Shown: piece by piece, positions 45,583-54,034 of the stretch
Numbering within the stretch: the first letter of the stretch is position 1
Layout: each line of letters starts with the position of its first letter
Source of the DNA: Phenylobacterium sp.
GTDB taxonomy: Bacteria > Pseudomonadota > Alphaproteobacteria > Caulobacterales > Caulobacteraceae
Direction: 5' to 3'
DNA length: 64,000 nt
Assembly: GCF_030679875.1 (NCBI RefSeq)
Contig: NZ_JAUXSP010000019.1
Location: 310,001-374,000, forward strand
Translations under genes and position numbers: made by a program
Notes under the pieces: generated by a model
What the model was told of the DNA's origin: nothing
Seen by the model: only the letters and a program-made list of their open reading frames with translations
The model's database searches: none

Positions 45583-45613
45583 TTGACTCGACGATATGTT
45601 ATAACGTTACACA
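45583..45613 (+). promoter_or_regulatory. Zur-like box in the promoter of the TonB receptor/CobN-like operon
   Basis: ATGTTATAACGTTACA (45596-45611) resembles the Zur operator core of alphaproteobacteria (TGTTATAN-type dyad, outer TGT/ACA). TTGACT at 45583-45588 is a fair -35, and the box covers the expected -10 region, the position of a repressor site. Zur is not encoded in this window; assignment by eye. Confidence 0.55.
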
Positions 45614-45640
45614 ACCTCCGATCTTTGTTGGAGGCGTTCT

Positions 45641-47596
45641 GTGCTGCTGTCTGTCCCATCTCTCCGCCCCATGGTCTCCAACCGCCGGGCGGCCCTGCTG
45701 GCGAGCCTTGTCTGGCTGGCGCCGCTAAGCCCGGCCCTGGCCGACGACGCGACCGACCTGACGCAGGTGGTGGTGACGCCGATGGCCGGGCCACAGGCCC
45801 TGCGGGACGCGCCGGCGACCATTTCGGTCGTCAATCGGGAGGATCTGGAGGCGCGGCCTATCGCAGACCTCAGCGACGCCCTGCGCAATGAACCGGGGGT
45901 CACCATCACCGGCATCGGCATGACCCGGCGGGGGATCAGCCTGCGCGGCATGCCGGTGGAGCACACCCTGGTCCTGGTGGACGGACGACGGATCAGCGCG
46001 GTCGGCGGCCTGGTCGCTCATGCCGACTACGACCTGGCCTGGACGCCGGTCGAGGCGATAGAGCGCATTGAGGTCGTCCGGGGGCCCATGTCCTCTCTCT
46101 ATGGCGCCGACGCCCTGGGTGGAGTGGTCAACATCATCACCCGCAGCGCCACCGACTCCTGGCTACGCAGCGCCACACTCAATGGGACGGTTCCCGAACG
46201 TGGTGCTGGCCGGGCCTATCAGATGGGCGCCTATGCTGGCGGACCTCTGGTGGAGGGCGTGCTCGGCCTGAGCCTCTACGCCGACGCCTCTGGCCGCGAC
46301 CCCACCTATCAGGAGGCCGACCCCCGGTTGGCCGAGCTGGAGGGCCGCCGGGCGCTCAACGCCTCGGCCACCCTGAGCTGGACGCCAGATGATTCCCAGC
46401 GGATCGATCTCACCTTTGGGGCGGGTACAGACTTCCGCTACCGGGACACGGTCACCACAGGCGCGGCGCCGGTCTATTACCGGTTTTCCGACGACATCAC
46501 CCGCCAACAGGTGTCCGCCAGTCATCGAGGCGACTTTGGCTTTGGCCAGACCTTGGCGCGGGCCTATCGCAGCGAGGTTGAGCGGGTGAACATCCGCTCG
46601 CAGAACCAGACCCCCAGCGGCACGGTGCGCATCGTGGAATCTGTGGTCGATGGCCATGTGACCACGTCCTGGGGCGCTCATGTGCTGAGCGCGGGGGGCG
46701 AGGCGCGGCGCCAGGAGCTGCGCAACCCCGCCGTCAACGCGCAGGGCCGGAGCGAAGCCGACCAGTATGGCCTCTTCATTCAGGACGTCTGGAGCATCAC
46801 TGAGCAATGGTCCCTGGTCGGCGGCGCGCGCTTCGATCACCACGACACCTATGACTGGCAGACCAGCCCCCGCCTCTACACGGTGTTTCATCTAAATGAA
46901 CGCCTGACCCTGAAGGGCGGGGTCGGTCGCGGGTTCAAGGCGCCCAGCCTGACTCAGCTGTCGCCGGACTATCAGGTCGTGGCGGCCGGCGGCCGGTTCA
47001 CCGTCTTTGGCAATCCAGACCTGAAGCCAGAGATTGGCACGACCTACGAGGCCAGCGCCGACTATGCGGGCGAGGGCTGGTCGGTGCGGCTCGGGGTCTT
47101 TCAAAACGATCTGGAAGACCTGGTGGAAACCCAGTGCGTGCGCCTTTGCGGCGTCCGGGGGCGCGAGGTGCGGGTCTATGGCAACGTCGCTGAGGCGCGG
47201 ATTCGCGGACTGGAGCTTGGAGGCGACCTGGACCTCCCGGCCAACCTCAACCTGGCGGCCAACTACACCCGCCTTGAGACTGAAAACCGTCAGACCGGCC
47301 AGGCGCTGTTGGAGCGGCCGGAGTCCCGCGCCAACGCCACGCTACGCTGGCGGCCGAGCCCGGCCCTGAGCGCCCAGCTCCGGACGGAATATGTGGGCGA
47401 GCAGACTGTCAGCACGGGCGGCCTGCCCGACTACACGCTCTGGTCGATTGAAGCGAGCCAGCGGCTGTTCGAGGGCGTGACCCTGCGTGTCGGGATCGAA
47501 AATCTGAGCGATCAGCGGCTGGCGGACAAGTCAGGCTCCTTCACCTATGCCGAGCCTGGTCGCCTCTATCACCTCGGCTTCAATCTGAGCTTCTAG
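45641..47596 (+). CDS. TonB-dependent outer-membrane receptor (probable metal or metallophore receptor)
   Basis: 651-aa receptor of BtuB/CirA-like size. Signal peptide to about 34 (LASLVWLAPLSPALA), TonB-box-like TQVVVTP, plug with DAPATISVVNREDLEARPIADLSDAL, GMPVEHTLVLVDGRRI and VVRGPMSSLYGADALGGVVNIITR, then a 22-strand-sized barrel ending YHLGFNLSF. GTG 45641 is the start, with GGAGG 6-7 bases upstream. The Zur-like box and the exported CobN-like gene that begins immediately after its stop point to metal handling; the ligand is unknown. Confidence 0.93.
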   Translation: MLLSVPSLRPMVSNRRAALLASLVWLAPLSPALADDATDLTQVVVTPMAGPQALRDAPATISVVNREDLEARPIADLSDALRNEPGVTITGIGMTRRGISLRGMPVEHTLVLVDGRRISAVGGLVAHADYDLAWTPVEAIERIEVVRGPMSSLYGADALGGVVNIITRSATDSWLRSATLNGTVPERGAGRAYQMGAYAGGPLVEGVLGLSLYADASGRDPTYQEADPRLAELEGRRALNASATLSWTPDDSQRIDLTFGAGTDFRYRDTVTTGAAPVYYRFSDDITRQQVSASHRGDFGFGQTLARAYRSEVERVNIRSQNQTPSGTVRIVESVVDGHVTTSWGAHVLSAGGEARRQELRNPAVNAQGRSEADQYGLFIQDVWSITEQWSLVGGARFDHHDTYDWQTSPRLYTVFHLNERLTLKGGVGRGFKAPSLTQLSPDYQVVAAGGRFTVFGNPDLKPEIGTTYEASADYAGEGWSVRLGVFQNDLEDLVETQCVRLCGVRGREVRVYGNVAEARIRGLELGGDLDLPANLNLAANYTRLETENRQTGQALLERPESRANATLRWRPSPALSAQLRTEYVGEQTVSTGGLPDYTLWSIEASQRLFEGVTLRVGIENLSDQRLADKSGSFTYAEPGRLYHLGFNLSF

Positions 47597-50500
47597 GTGG
47601 GCCGCGCACGCCTTTGGCTCGCGGGGCTCAGCCTCTGGCTGGCGGCGGCCCTGGGGTCGCCGGCCCTGGGGGCGGCCCCTGAGGATATCCCGCGCATGCG
47701 GGTCATCACCACAGACTTCGTCCTGCCCGGCAAGCTTGAACGCATGCGGGTCGTGGCCGCGGCTCAGGGCCTGGGCCTGGATGGGGTCTGGGTCGAGACT
47801 GACCCGCGGCCCGCGCAAGCCTGGCTTGAAGGCGTCGACCTGATCCTGATCGACACCCCGCGGGCCAATGACTTGGCCAAGGTCATGGGGCGACTGGAGG
47901 GCGTCCTTGAGGATGCTCCGGTTCCCTGGCTGCGGGTCGGCGGCGGCCCCCCAGCCTTTGGCGGCGGCCTGCGGCCCGAGGCGGCGGCGCGGCTGAGCGC
48001 CTACTTCGCCAATGGCGGGGCGGCCAATCACCAGGCGCTGTTCGCCTACGCGTCCGCCGTGATCGCTGGCGCAGACTTGAGCGGGTTTCCCGAGCCGCAG
48101 GCCCTGCCGGCCAGCGGGATCTACCACCCGGATGCCCCCCGGCCGTTCGCCGCAGTGGCGGACTATCTCGCCTGGGGCCAGGCCCGCTGGGTCGCGGACG
48201 CCCCCCGCCTGGGGATCATCACCTATGGCGGCGCCATTTCCAGCGGTGAGACAGCCCTGCTGGACGCTCTGGTCCGCAGCGCCGAGGCCAAGGGAATCGC
48301 ACCGGTGGTCTTCTGGTTCGAAGCCGCCCAGGCCGACGCCATCACCGCGATCGCCAAGCCGGCGGGCCTGGATGTGCTGGTCAATCTGCAGCACCTGCAG
48401 AACGGCGGCGCACGCAAGGCGGAGTTCGAGGCGCTCGGCCTGCCGGTCCTGTCGGGGTTCGTCTACCGGGAGGGCGACCTCGCGGCCTGGCGGGCCTCTC
48501 CCACCGGCCTGGCCACCCAGTCCACCGCGGTTCTGCTCGCCACCCCGGAGGCGTGGGGGGTCAGCGACCCCATGGTCCTGGCGACGGTGGATCGGGGCGA
48601 GACCCGCCCTATCCCGGCCCAGGTCGACGCCTTGACCGCCAAGGCCGCCCGTCTGGGCGCCCTGCGGTCCAAGGCCAACACCGACAAGCGCCTGACCTTG
48701 ATGTTCTGGAACCATCCAGGGGGCGAGAAGAACCTGGGGGCGTCCAACCTCAACGTCCCGCGCAGCCTTGAGGCCTTGAGCGCCCGACTGGCGGCCGAGG
48801 GTTATGATGTGCCGCCAACCGACGAGCAGGCTCTGATCAGCGGGGCTCAGGCCCTGCTCGGAGGCTATTATCGGCCAGAAACCCTGGATGATCTCCTGGC
48901 CCGGGACCTGGCGGCCACCCTTCCGGTCGCCGCCTATCGGGCGTGGCTCGACGCCCAAGCCCCGGAGATCGGCGCGGCGGTCCGCCAGCGCTGGGGCGCG
49001 CCTGAAGACCACTGGGCGGTGCGCCGCGTGGCTGGCGAACCCCACTTTGTCATCCCCCGGCTAAGCCTGGGCAAGCTGACCCTGATGCCCCAGCCCCCCC
49101 GGGCTGATCGCCCAGGCGAGTCCTATCACGACACCAAGGTCCCGCCGGGCCACCTCTATCTGGCCGCCTATCTGCTGATGCGGGGGTCGTTGGCCAGCGA
49201 CGCCCTGATCCACTTCGGCACTCACGGGACCCAGGAATGGACCCCGGGCAAGGATCGCGGCCTGTCGGTGGAGGACTATCCCTTCCTGACCGTCGGGGAC
49301 GTCCCGGTCTTCTATCCCTACATTCAGGACAATGTCGGCGAGGCCATCCAGGCGCGCCGACGCGGCCGGGCGGTGACGATCAGCCACCAGACCCCGCCCT
49401 TCGCCCCGGCCGGCCTCTATGACGAACTGCGCGACGTCCACGCCCTGGTCCACGAGTACGGCCAGCTCGAGGATGGACCGGTGCGCGACCGCACCGCCGA
49501 CCAGATCGCTGACCTGACCCTGCGCGAGGGCCTGGCCCAGGACATCGGCTGGGATGCGGCGCGGGTTGAGGCGGCCTTTCCGGACTATATGCTCGATCTG
49601 CACGACCACCTGCATGCCCTGGCGGCCTCGGTGACACCGCTTGGCCTGCATACTTTCGGGGAGGCGGCCGCGCCTGAACAGCGCCTGATGACGGTGATGC
49701 AGCAGCTGGGCCGGCCCTATTATCTACAGCTCGGCCTCGACCCCGACGAGGTGTTCGCCGAAGACGCCGAACAGATCCGCCAGAGCGAACCCTATCTTTT
49801 CCTCCACCGGCATCTGCGCGAGGACAGGCCCCTGGAGGCGGTGGCCGACGAGCCTCTGCTCGCCCTTCTGAAGCGGGCCGCCGAGCTGGATCGCCATCTG
49901 GCCGAGACGGGAGAGATGGAGGCGCTGCTGGCCGGGCTCGCTGGCGGCTTCATCGCCGCGGGCCCTGGCGGCGATCCCGTGCGGAATCCAGATGTGCCGA
50001 GCGGTCGCAACCTGTTCAGCTTCGAGCCTGACAAGCTACCGACCCTGGCGGCCTATATCGCTGGCGGCGAGGCCTTCGACAGCCTGCTCGCCGCCTACCA
50101 AGAACAACATGGCGAGCCGCCGCGAAAACTCGCCTTTACCCTCTGGTCAGGGGAGGCTGTGCGAACCCTTGGCGTCGTGGAGAGCCAGGCCCTGCATGCG
50201 CTCGGTCTGCGGCCGGTCTGGGACCAGGGCGGGCGAGTGGTGGACCTGGAAATCGTCCCGACCGCTGAGCTTGGACGGCCCCGGGTGGATGTGGTGTTTC
50301 AAATCACCAGCGTCTATCGCGACCAGTTCGACGGATTTATGCGCCTGCTGGGTGGAGCGCTGGCCCGGCTGGGCGCGCTTGAGGAGGTCGGCAATGAGGT
50401 CGCCGCCAACAGCGCCCGGGTGGAAGCCCAGCTGATCGCGGCGGGCCAGCCGGCCGATCAGGCCAGGCGCTTGGCGGCCATTCGCCTGTTCAGCAACGCG

Positions 50501-51541
50501 CCCGGGGACTATGGCAGCGGGGTTCCAGCGGCCATTCTGGACTCTACGGCCTGGGAGTCCGACGGGGAGGTGGCTGACCGCTTCCTCTCGCGGCTGCAGT
50601 ACGCCTATGGGGCTGAGGCCTGGGGGGAGACGGTCGAGGGGACCAACCTGTTCGCCGCCCAGCTCAGCGGCGTGCAGGCCGCGGTGCTGTCGCGCTCGTC
50701 CAATCTGCACGGCGTACTCTCCACCGACCATCCGTTCGAGTATCTGGGCGGCCTGTCCATGGCGATCCGCAAGCTGGACGGGGCGAGCCCGGACCTTTTC
50801 ATCACCGACGCCAGGGGGGCGACTCCGCGGGTGGGGACCGCCGCCTCGGTCCTCTCCGACGAACTGCGCAGCCGCTATCTGAACCCCCAGTGGATCACCG
50901 CCATGCAGGGGGAGGGCTATGCCGGGACGCTGGAGATTCTCGACGTCACCAACAACCTGTTCGGCTGGCAGGTGACCGATCCGGCCATGGTCCGTCCCGA
51001 CCAGTGGCAGGCCATGCACGAAACCTTCGTCATGGACCGCCGGAATCTGGGGTTGAACGACTGGTTTGAGGCTCATAATCCTACCGCCCAGGCCCAGCTC
51101 ATCGAGCGGCTGACCGAGACCATCCGCAAGGGCTACTGGACCCCGGACGCCGAAACCCTGGCCCAACTCTCCGAACGCTGGGCAGAGCTGACCAAGGCCG
51201 GGGCCATGGCCGGCGAGGCGACCACCACCGCCCTGCTCAGCAGCGGCTTTGGCCTGTCGGCGCAGGCGCCAGCGACAGGCGCCGCCGCACCTCAAGGCCA
51301 AGCGCCCACGGGAGAGACCTTACCTCCGGCGCCAGCGGCCGAACTCACGCCCGCCCCGCCGCCCCTTGTTCGGGGACAGGTGCTGGAGAAGGTGCGACCG
51401 CCAGCGCCCCCGATCCCTACGTCGCCCTGGCGCGCCCTGCTGGGCCTCGCGGCCCTTCTGACCTTCACCCTGATCGGGGCGGCCGGCCAGGCAAAGTCCC
51501 GTCAGCGTCCCTTACTGGAGTTGTCCCATGCACGGCCTTGA
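47597..51541 (+). CDS. Exported CobN/BchH-like chelatase homologue with C-terminal membrane anchor
   Basis: A 1314-aa homologue of the large subunit of cobalt/magnesium chelatases. The family motif ALIHFGTHGTQEWTPGK lies about residues 536-552, with DKRLTLMFWNHPGGEKN and LFGWQVTDPAMV elsewhere. Unlike the cytoplasmic CobN, it begins with a signal peptide (GRARLWLAGLSLWLAAALGSPALGA) and ends in a Pro/Ala-rich linker (about 1220-1275) plus one helix (WRALLGLAALLTFTLIGAAG). So the body should be periplasmic, anchored at its C-terminus. GTG 47597 directly follows the receptor's stop. No CobS/CobT or cobalamin genes are nearby. Confidence 0.9.
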   Translation: MGRARLWLAGLSLWLAAALGSPALGAAPEDIPRMRVITTDFVLPGKLERMRVVAAAQGLGLDGVWVETDPRPAQAWLEGVDLILIDTPRANDLAKVMGRLEGVLEDAPVPWLRVGGGPPAFGGGLRPEAAARLSAYFANGGAANHQALFAYASAVIAGADLSGFPEPQALPASGIYHPDAPRPFAAVADYLAWGQARWVADAPRLGIITYGGAISSGETALLDALVRSAEAKGIAPVVFWFEAAQADAITAIAKPAGLDVLVNLQHLQNGGARKAEFEALGLPVLSGFVYREGDLAAWRASPTGLATQSTAVLLATPEAWGVSDPMVLATVDRGETRPIPAQVDALTAKAARLGALRSKANTDKRLTLMFWNHPGGEKNLGASNLNVPRSLEALSARLAAEGYDVPPTDEQALISGAQALLGGYYRPETLDDLLARDLAATLPVAAYRAWLDAQAPEIGAAVRQRWGAPEDHWAVRRVAGEPHFVIPRLSLGKLTLMPQPPRADRPGESYHDTKVPPGHLYLAAYLLMRGSLASDALIHFGTHGTQEWTPGKDRGLSVEDYPFLTVGDVPVFYPYIQDNVGEAIQARRRGRAVTISHQTPPFAPAGLYDELRDVHALVHEYGQLEDGPVRDRTADQIADLTLREGLAQDIGWDAARVEAAFPDYMLDLHDHLHALAASVTPLGLHTFGEAAAPEQRLMTVMQQLGRPYYLQLGLDPDEVFAEDAEQIRQSEPYLFLHRHLREDRPLEAVADEPLLALLKRAAELDRHLAETGEMEALLAGLAGGFIAAGPGGDPVRNPDVPSGRNLFSFEPDKLPTLAAYIAGGEAFDSLLAAYQEQHGEPPRKLAFTLWSGEAVRTLGVVESQALHALGLRPVWDQGGRVVDLEIVPTAELGRPRVDVVFQITSVYRDQFDGFMRLLGGALARLGALEEVGNEVAANSARVEAQLIAAGQPADQARRLAAIRLFSNAPGDYGSGVPAAILDSTAWESDGEVADRFLSRLQYAYGAEAWGETVEGTNLFAAQLSGVQAAVLSRSSNLHGVLSTDHPFEYLGGLSMAIRKLDGASPDLFITDARGATPRVGTAASVLSDELRSRYLNPQWITAMQGEGYAGTLEILDVTNNLFGWQVTDPAMVRPDQWQAMHETFVMDRRNLGLNDWFEAHNPTAQAQLIERLTETIRKGYWTPDAETLAQLSERWAELTKAGAMAGEATTTALLSSGFGLSAQAPATGAAAPQGQAPTGETLPPAPAAELTPAPPPLVRGQVLEKVRPPAPPIPTSPWRALLGLAALLTFTLIGAAGQAKSRQRPLLELSHARP

Positions 51542-51998
51542 GGCGGGTCTGTTCGACCTTGCCCGACTTTTTCTTCTGCCGGCCCTGACCCTGATCGTCA
51601 TCGCCCTGGCCTATGCCTTTGTGGCCCTCGGCGCCTTCCTGATGGAGTCGATGCAGCGTCGCTCTGGCGCCTACAGCTCGCGCCTCCTCGCCCATCAGGC
51701 GGCGACAGGCGCCTCCAGCGAGGATCTGGAGCTGTGGATCATGAAGCGCCTGGAGTGGCTGCGCATCACCTCGCGCAGCGCCCCCATGCTGGGCCTGGTG
51801 GCGACCATGATCCCCATGGGGCCGGCGCTGCTGGCCCTGGGCGAAGGCGACGGACGGACGATCGGTGAGAACCTGGTGGTGGCTTTTTCCGGCGTCGTCC
51901 TGGCCCTGATCGCGGCGAGCATCACCCATGTCATCCTCACCATCCGCCGACGCTGGCTGCTGGAGGAGCTGCGCAGCTTTGAGCGGGGTCAGGCCTGA
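51528..51998 (+). CDS. MotA/TolQ/ExbB-like proton channel protein
   Basis: 156 aa with three hydrophobic segments: about 11-38 (ARLFLLPALTLIVIALAYAFVALGAFL), 83-103 (SAPMLGLVATMIPMGPALLAL) and 115-140 (NLVVAFSGVVLALIAASITHVIL). The latter two match the ExbB/TolQ helices 2 and 3 around TAPLLGLLGTV-like residues. It is shorter than ExbB (about 240 aa). Overlaps the CobN-like gene by 14 bases and the next gene by one, so all are co-translated. Likely forms a proton channel with the DUF2149 protein. Confidence 0.88.
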   Translation: MHGLEAGLFDLARLFLLPALTLIVIALAYAFVALGAFLMESMQRRSGAYSSRLLAHQAATGASSEDLELWIMKRLEWLRITSRSAPMLGLVATMIPMGPALLALGEGDGRTIGENLVVAFSGVVLALIAASITHVILTIRRRWLLEELRSFERGQA

Positions 51999-52303
51999 TG
52001 CGATTTCTGGAGGACGATGAGGCCGACGACCCCATTCTGTCGGTCGTCAATCTGATCGACGTCTTTGTGGTGGTGATCGCGATCCTGATGATCGTCATCG
52101 TTCAAAATCCGCTGAACCCCTTCAACGCCGAAAACGTCGTTGTGGTGCAGAATCCGGGCGCCGCGGACATGACGATGATCATCAAGGAAGGCGAGGAGCT
52201 GACTCGCTACGAATCCTCAGGCGCCATTGGGGAAGGCCAGGGCGTAAAGGCCGGGATCACCTACCGCCTGCCTGACGGCAAGATGGTCTATGTGCCCGAA
52301 TAG
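51998..52303 (+). CDS. DUF2149 protein, ExbD/TolR-like
   Basis: 101 aa: acidic N-terminus, one membrane helix (about 14-34, SVVNLIDVFVVVIAILMIVIV) and a small periplasmic domain. Asp21 within the helix (NLIDVF) sits as the proton-carrying Asp of ExbD/TolR/MotB does (NVTPLVDVML type). This suggests DUF2149 acts as the ExbD partner of the preceding ExbB-like protein. TGATG overlap with it. Recollection: this pair with a CobN-type gene also occurs in other prokaryotes. Confidence 0.85.
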   Translation: MRFLEDDEADDPILSVVNLIDVFVVVIAILMIVIVQNPLNPFNAENVVVVQNPGAADMTMIIKEGEELTRYESSGAIGEGQGVKAGITYRLPDGKMVYVPE

Positions 52304-52422
52304 TTGACCCGGGTGGGGTTGCCGGCGGCTCATAGACCCTCTTGATTGGCGACCAATCTGTCGCCCCGCGCGTCGCCGGCTCGCCGGCGCGGCGACATCC
52401 CGTGTGACCTGGAGCCTCCTGA

Positions 52423-54021
52423 ATGATCCCTCGTCGTCTCTTCGCCTTCGCCGCTCCCAGCGCCCTCGCCCTGGCCGTGACGCTTAGCCTGCCCGCCGCC
52501 GCAGAGGCTCAGGGCCGCAGCGTCCAGGCCTCGGCTGCGACCGTCGCGGTTCCAGCCAGCCAGCGCCAGGTGACCTTCACGGTGGACGCGCCGGCGCCCG
52601 GGGGCGTCCTCGTCCTGCCTCTGGCGGCGGAAGGCGATCTGGCCCGCCGCGCCACGGGGCTCGACGCCGCCGAGCGCGAGGCTGTGGCCCGGGCGCTCAC
52701 CTCAGCCCAGTTCACCTATGGGGACGGCAAGTCCCTGACCCTTCGGGGCCTGGGCGCATGGGACGCTATCTATGTGGCAGGCCTGGGGGAGACCCCTGAG
52801 GCCAAGACCTGGCAGTCGTCCGGCGCGGTCGCCGGCCGCGCCCTGCGCGATGAATCGGGCGGCCTGACCGTCCTGGCCGGCGGTTTGTCGGCCGAGGCGG
52901 CCGCGGAGTTCGCCATCGGCCTGGGGCTCGGCGAATACCGTTCCGACTTCTATCAGGCCAAGGCCCGCGAGCGCGCCGCCCCGGGGCCCGTGACCGTCGT
53001 CACCGAGGCGGCCTCGGCCGCGCAGGCCCTGTTCCGTCCCCGAGGCGAAGCGCTGGTGGCGGCCATGGCCTGGGCCCGGGACGTCTCCAATGAGCCGGCC
53101 AACAGGCTCTACCCTGAGACCTTTGTGGATCGCGCCCGCGGAGCCCTGAGCGGCGTGTCAGGCGTGACCATCGAGGTGCTGGATGTTCCGGCCATGGAGC
53201 GCCTGGGCATGGGGGCCATTCTGGGGGTCGGAAAGGGCTCGGAGCGGCCGCCGCGCATGCTGATCATGCGCTACCGCGGGACCGGCGCACCGGCCGCGCC
53301 GGTGGTGCTGGTGGGTAAGGGCATCACCTTCGACACCGGCGGCATCTCCATCAAGCCGAGCACGAACATGGGCAATATGAAGATGGACATGTCCGGCGCC
53401 GCCAGCGTGACCGGGGCGATCATGGCCTTGGCCAAGGCCGGGGCCCCCGTCAATGTGGTGGCCATCGCCGCCCTGGCCGAGAACATGCCCGACGGCCGCG
53501 CCACCCGGCCGGCTGACGTCCTGACCGCCATGAACGGCAAGACCATCGAGATCATCTCCACCGACGCTGAGGGCCGGCTGGTCCTGGCCGACGCCCTGTC
53601 CTGGGTGGACGCCAATCTGCAACCCGCCGCTGTGATAGATGTGGCCACGCTTACGGGCGCGGTGCGCGGCGCCCTGGGGGATGAGTATGCGGGTCTGTTC
53701 AGCCGCCACGACGCCCTGGCCGACCAGTTGACCGCCGCCGGAGATCGCGTCGGCGAGCCCCTTTGGCGTCTGCCCTTGCATCCCAACTATGCCGCTGACA
53801 TCAGCTCCACCATCGCCGATCTGAAGAATGGCGGCGGCGAGGGCGCGGGGGCTGGAACCGGCGCCCACTTCATCGGCGAGTTCATCAGCCGCGACACCCC
53901 CTGGGCCCACCTGGATATCGCAGGCGTCGCCTATGGGGCGGCCACCGATACCGGTCCTGCGGGTTCGGCCGGCTATAGCGTGCGATTGCTGGAGCGCTTC
54001 GTCCGCGATTTCCAGCCTTGA
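52423..54021 (+). CDS. Exported leucyl aminopeptidase, M17 family
   Basis: 532-aa M17 metallo-aminopeptidase. The C-terminal catalytic domain has VLVGKGITFDTGGISIKPS, MKMDMSGAASV and the hallmark ISTDAEGRLVLADAL, which hold the di-zinc ligands and catalytic Lys/Arg. The N-terminal domain is the usual PepA type. Unusually, residues 1-30 (SALALAVTLSLPAAAEAQG) form a signal peptide, so the enzyme should be periplasmic. The preceding 120-base gap holds a GC-rich hairpin (about 52360-52400) without T-run. Confidence 0.93.
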   Translation: MIPRRLFAFAAPSALALAVTLSLPAAAEAQGRSVQASAATVAVPASQRQVTFTVDAPAPGGVLVLPLAAEGDLARRATGLDAAEREAVARALTSAQFTYGDGKSLTLRGLGAWDAIYVAGLGETPEAKTWQSSGAVAGRALRDESGGLTVLAGGLSAEAAAEFAIGLGLGEYRSDFYQAKARERAAPGPVTVVTEAASAAQALFRPRGEALVAAMAWARDVSNEPANRLYPETFVDRARGALSGVSGVTIEVLDVPAMERLGMGAILGVGKGSERPPRMLIMRYRGTGAPAAPVVLVGKGITFDTGGISIKPSTNMGNMKMDMSGAASVTGAIMALAKAGAPVNVVAIAALAENMPDGRATRPADVLTAMNGKTIEIISTDAEGRLVLADALSWVDANLQPAAVIDVATLTGAVRGALGDEYAGLFSRHDALADQLTAAGDRVGEPLWRLPLHPNYAADISSTIADLKNGGGEGAGAGTGAHFIGEFISRDTPWAHLDIAGVAYGAATDTGPAGSAGYSVRLLERFVRDFQP

Positions 54022-54034
54022 GCCGCAGCGCGCC

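Noticed and set aside
45521..45640. Cobalamin riboswitch before the BtuB-sized receptor
   Set aside because: The 120-base leader is too short and lacks the B12-box; it holds a Zur-like dyad instead.
47531..49045. 504-aa minus-strand open frame opposite the TonB receptor end and CobN-like gene
   Set aside because: Shadow of the CobN-like gene; no plausible protein features.
47597..51541. Cobalamin-biosynthesis CobN
   Set aside because: The signal peptide, C-terminal helix, TonB receptor and ExbB/ExbD-like neighbours, and absence of cob genes argue against the cytoplasmic cobaltochelatase.
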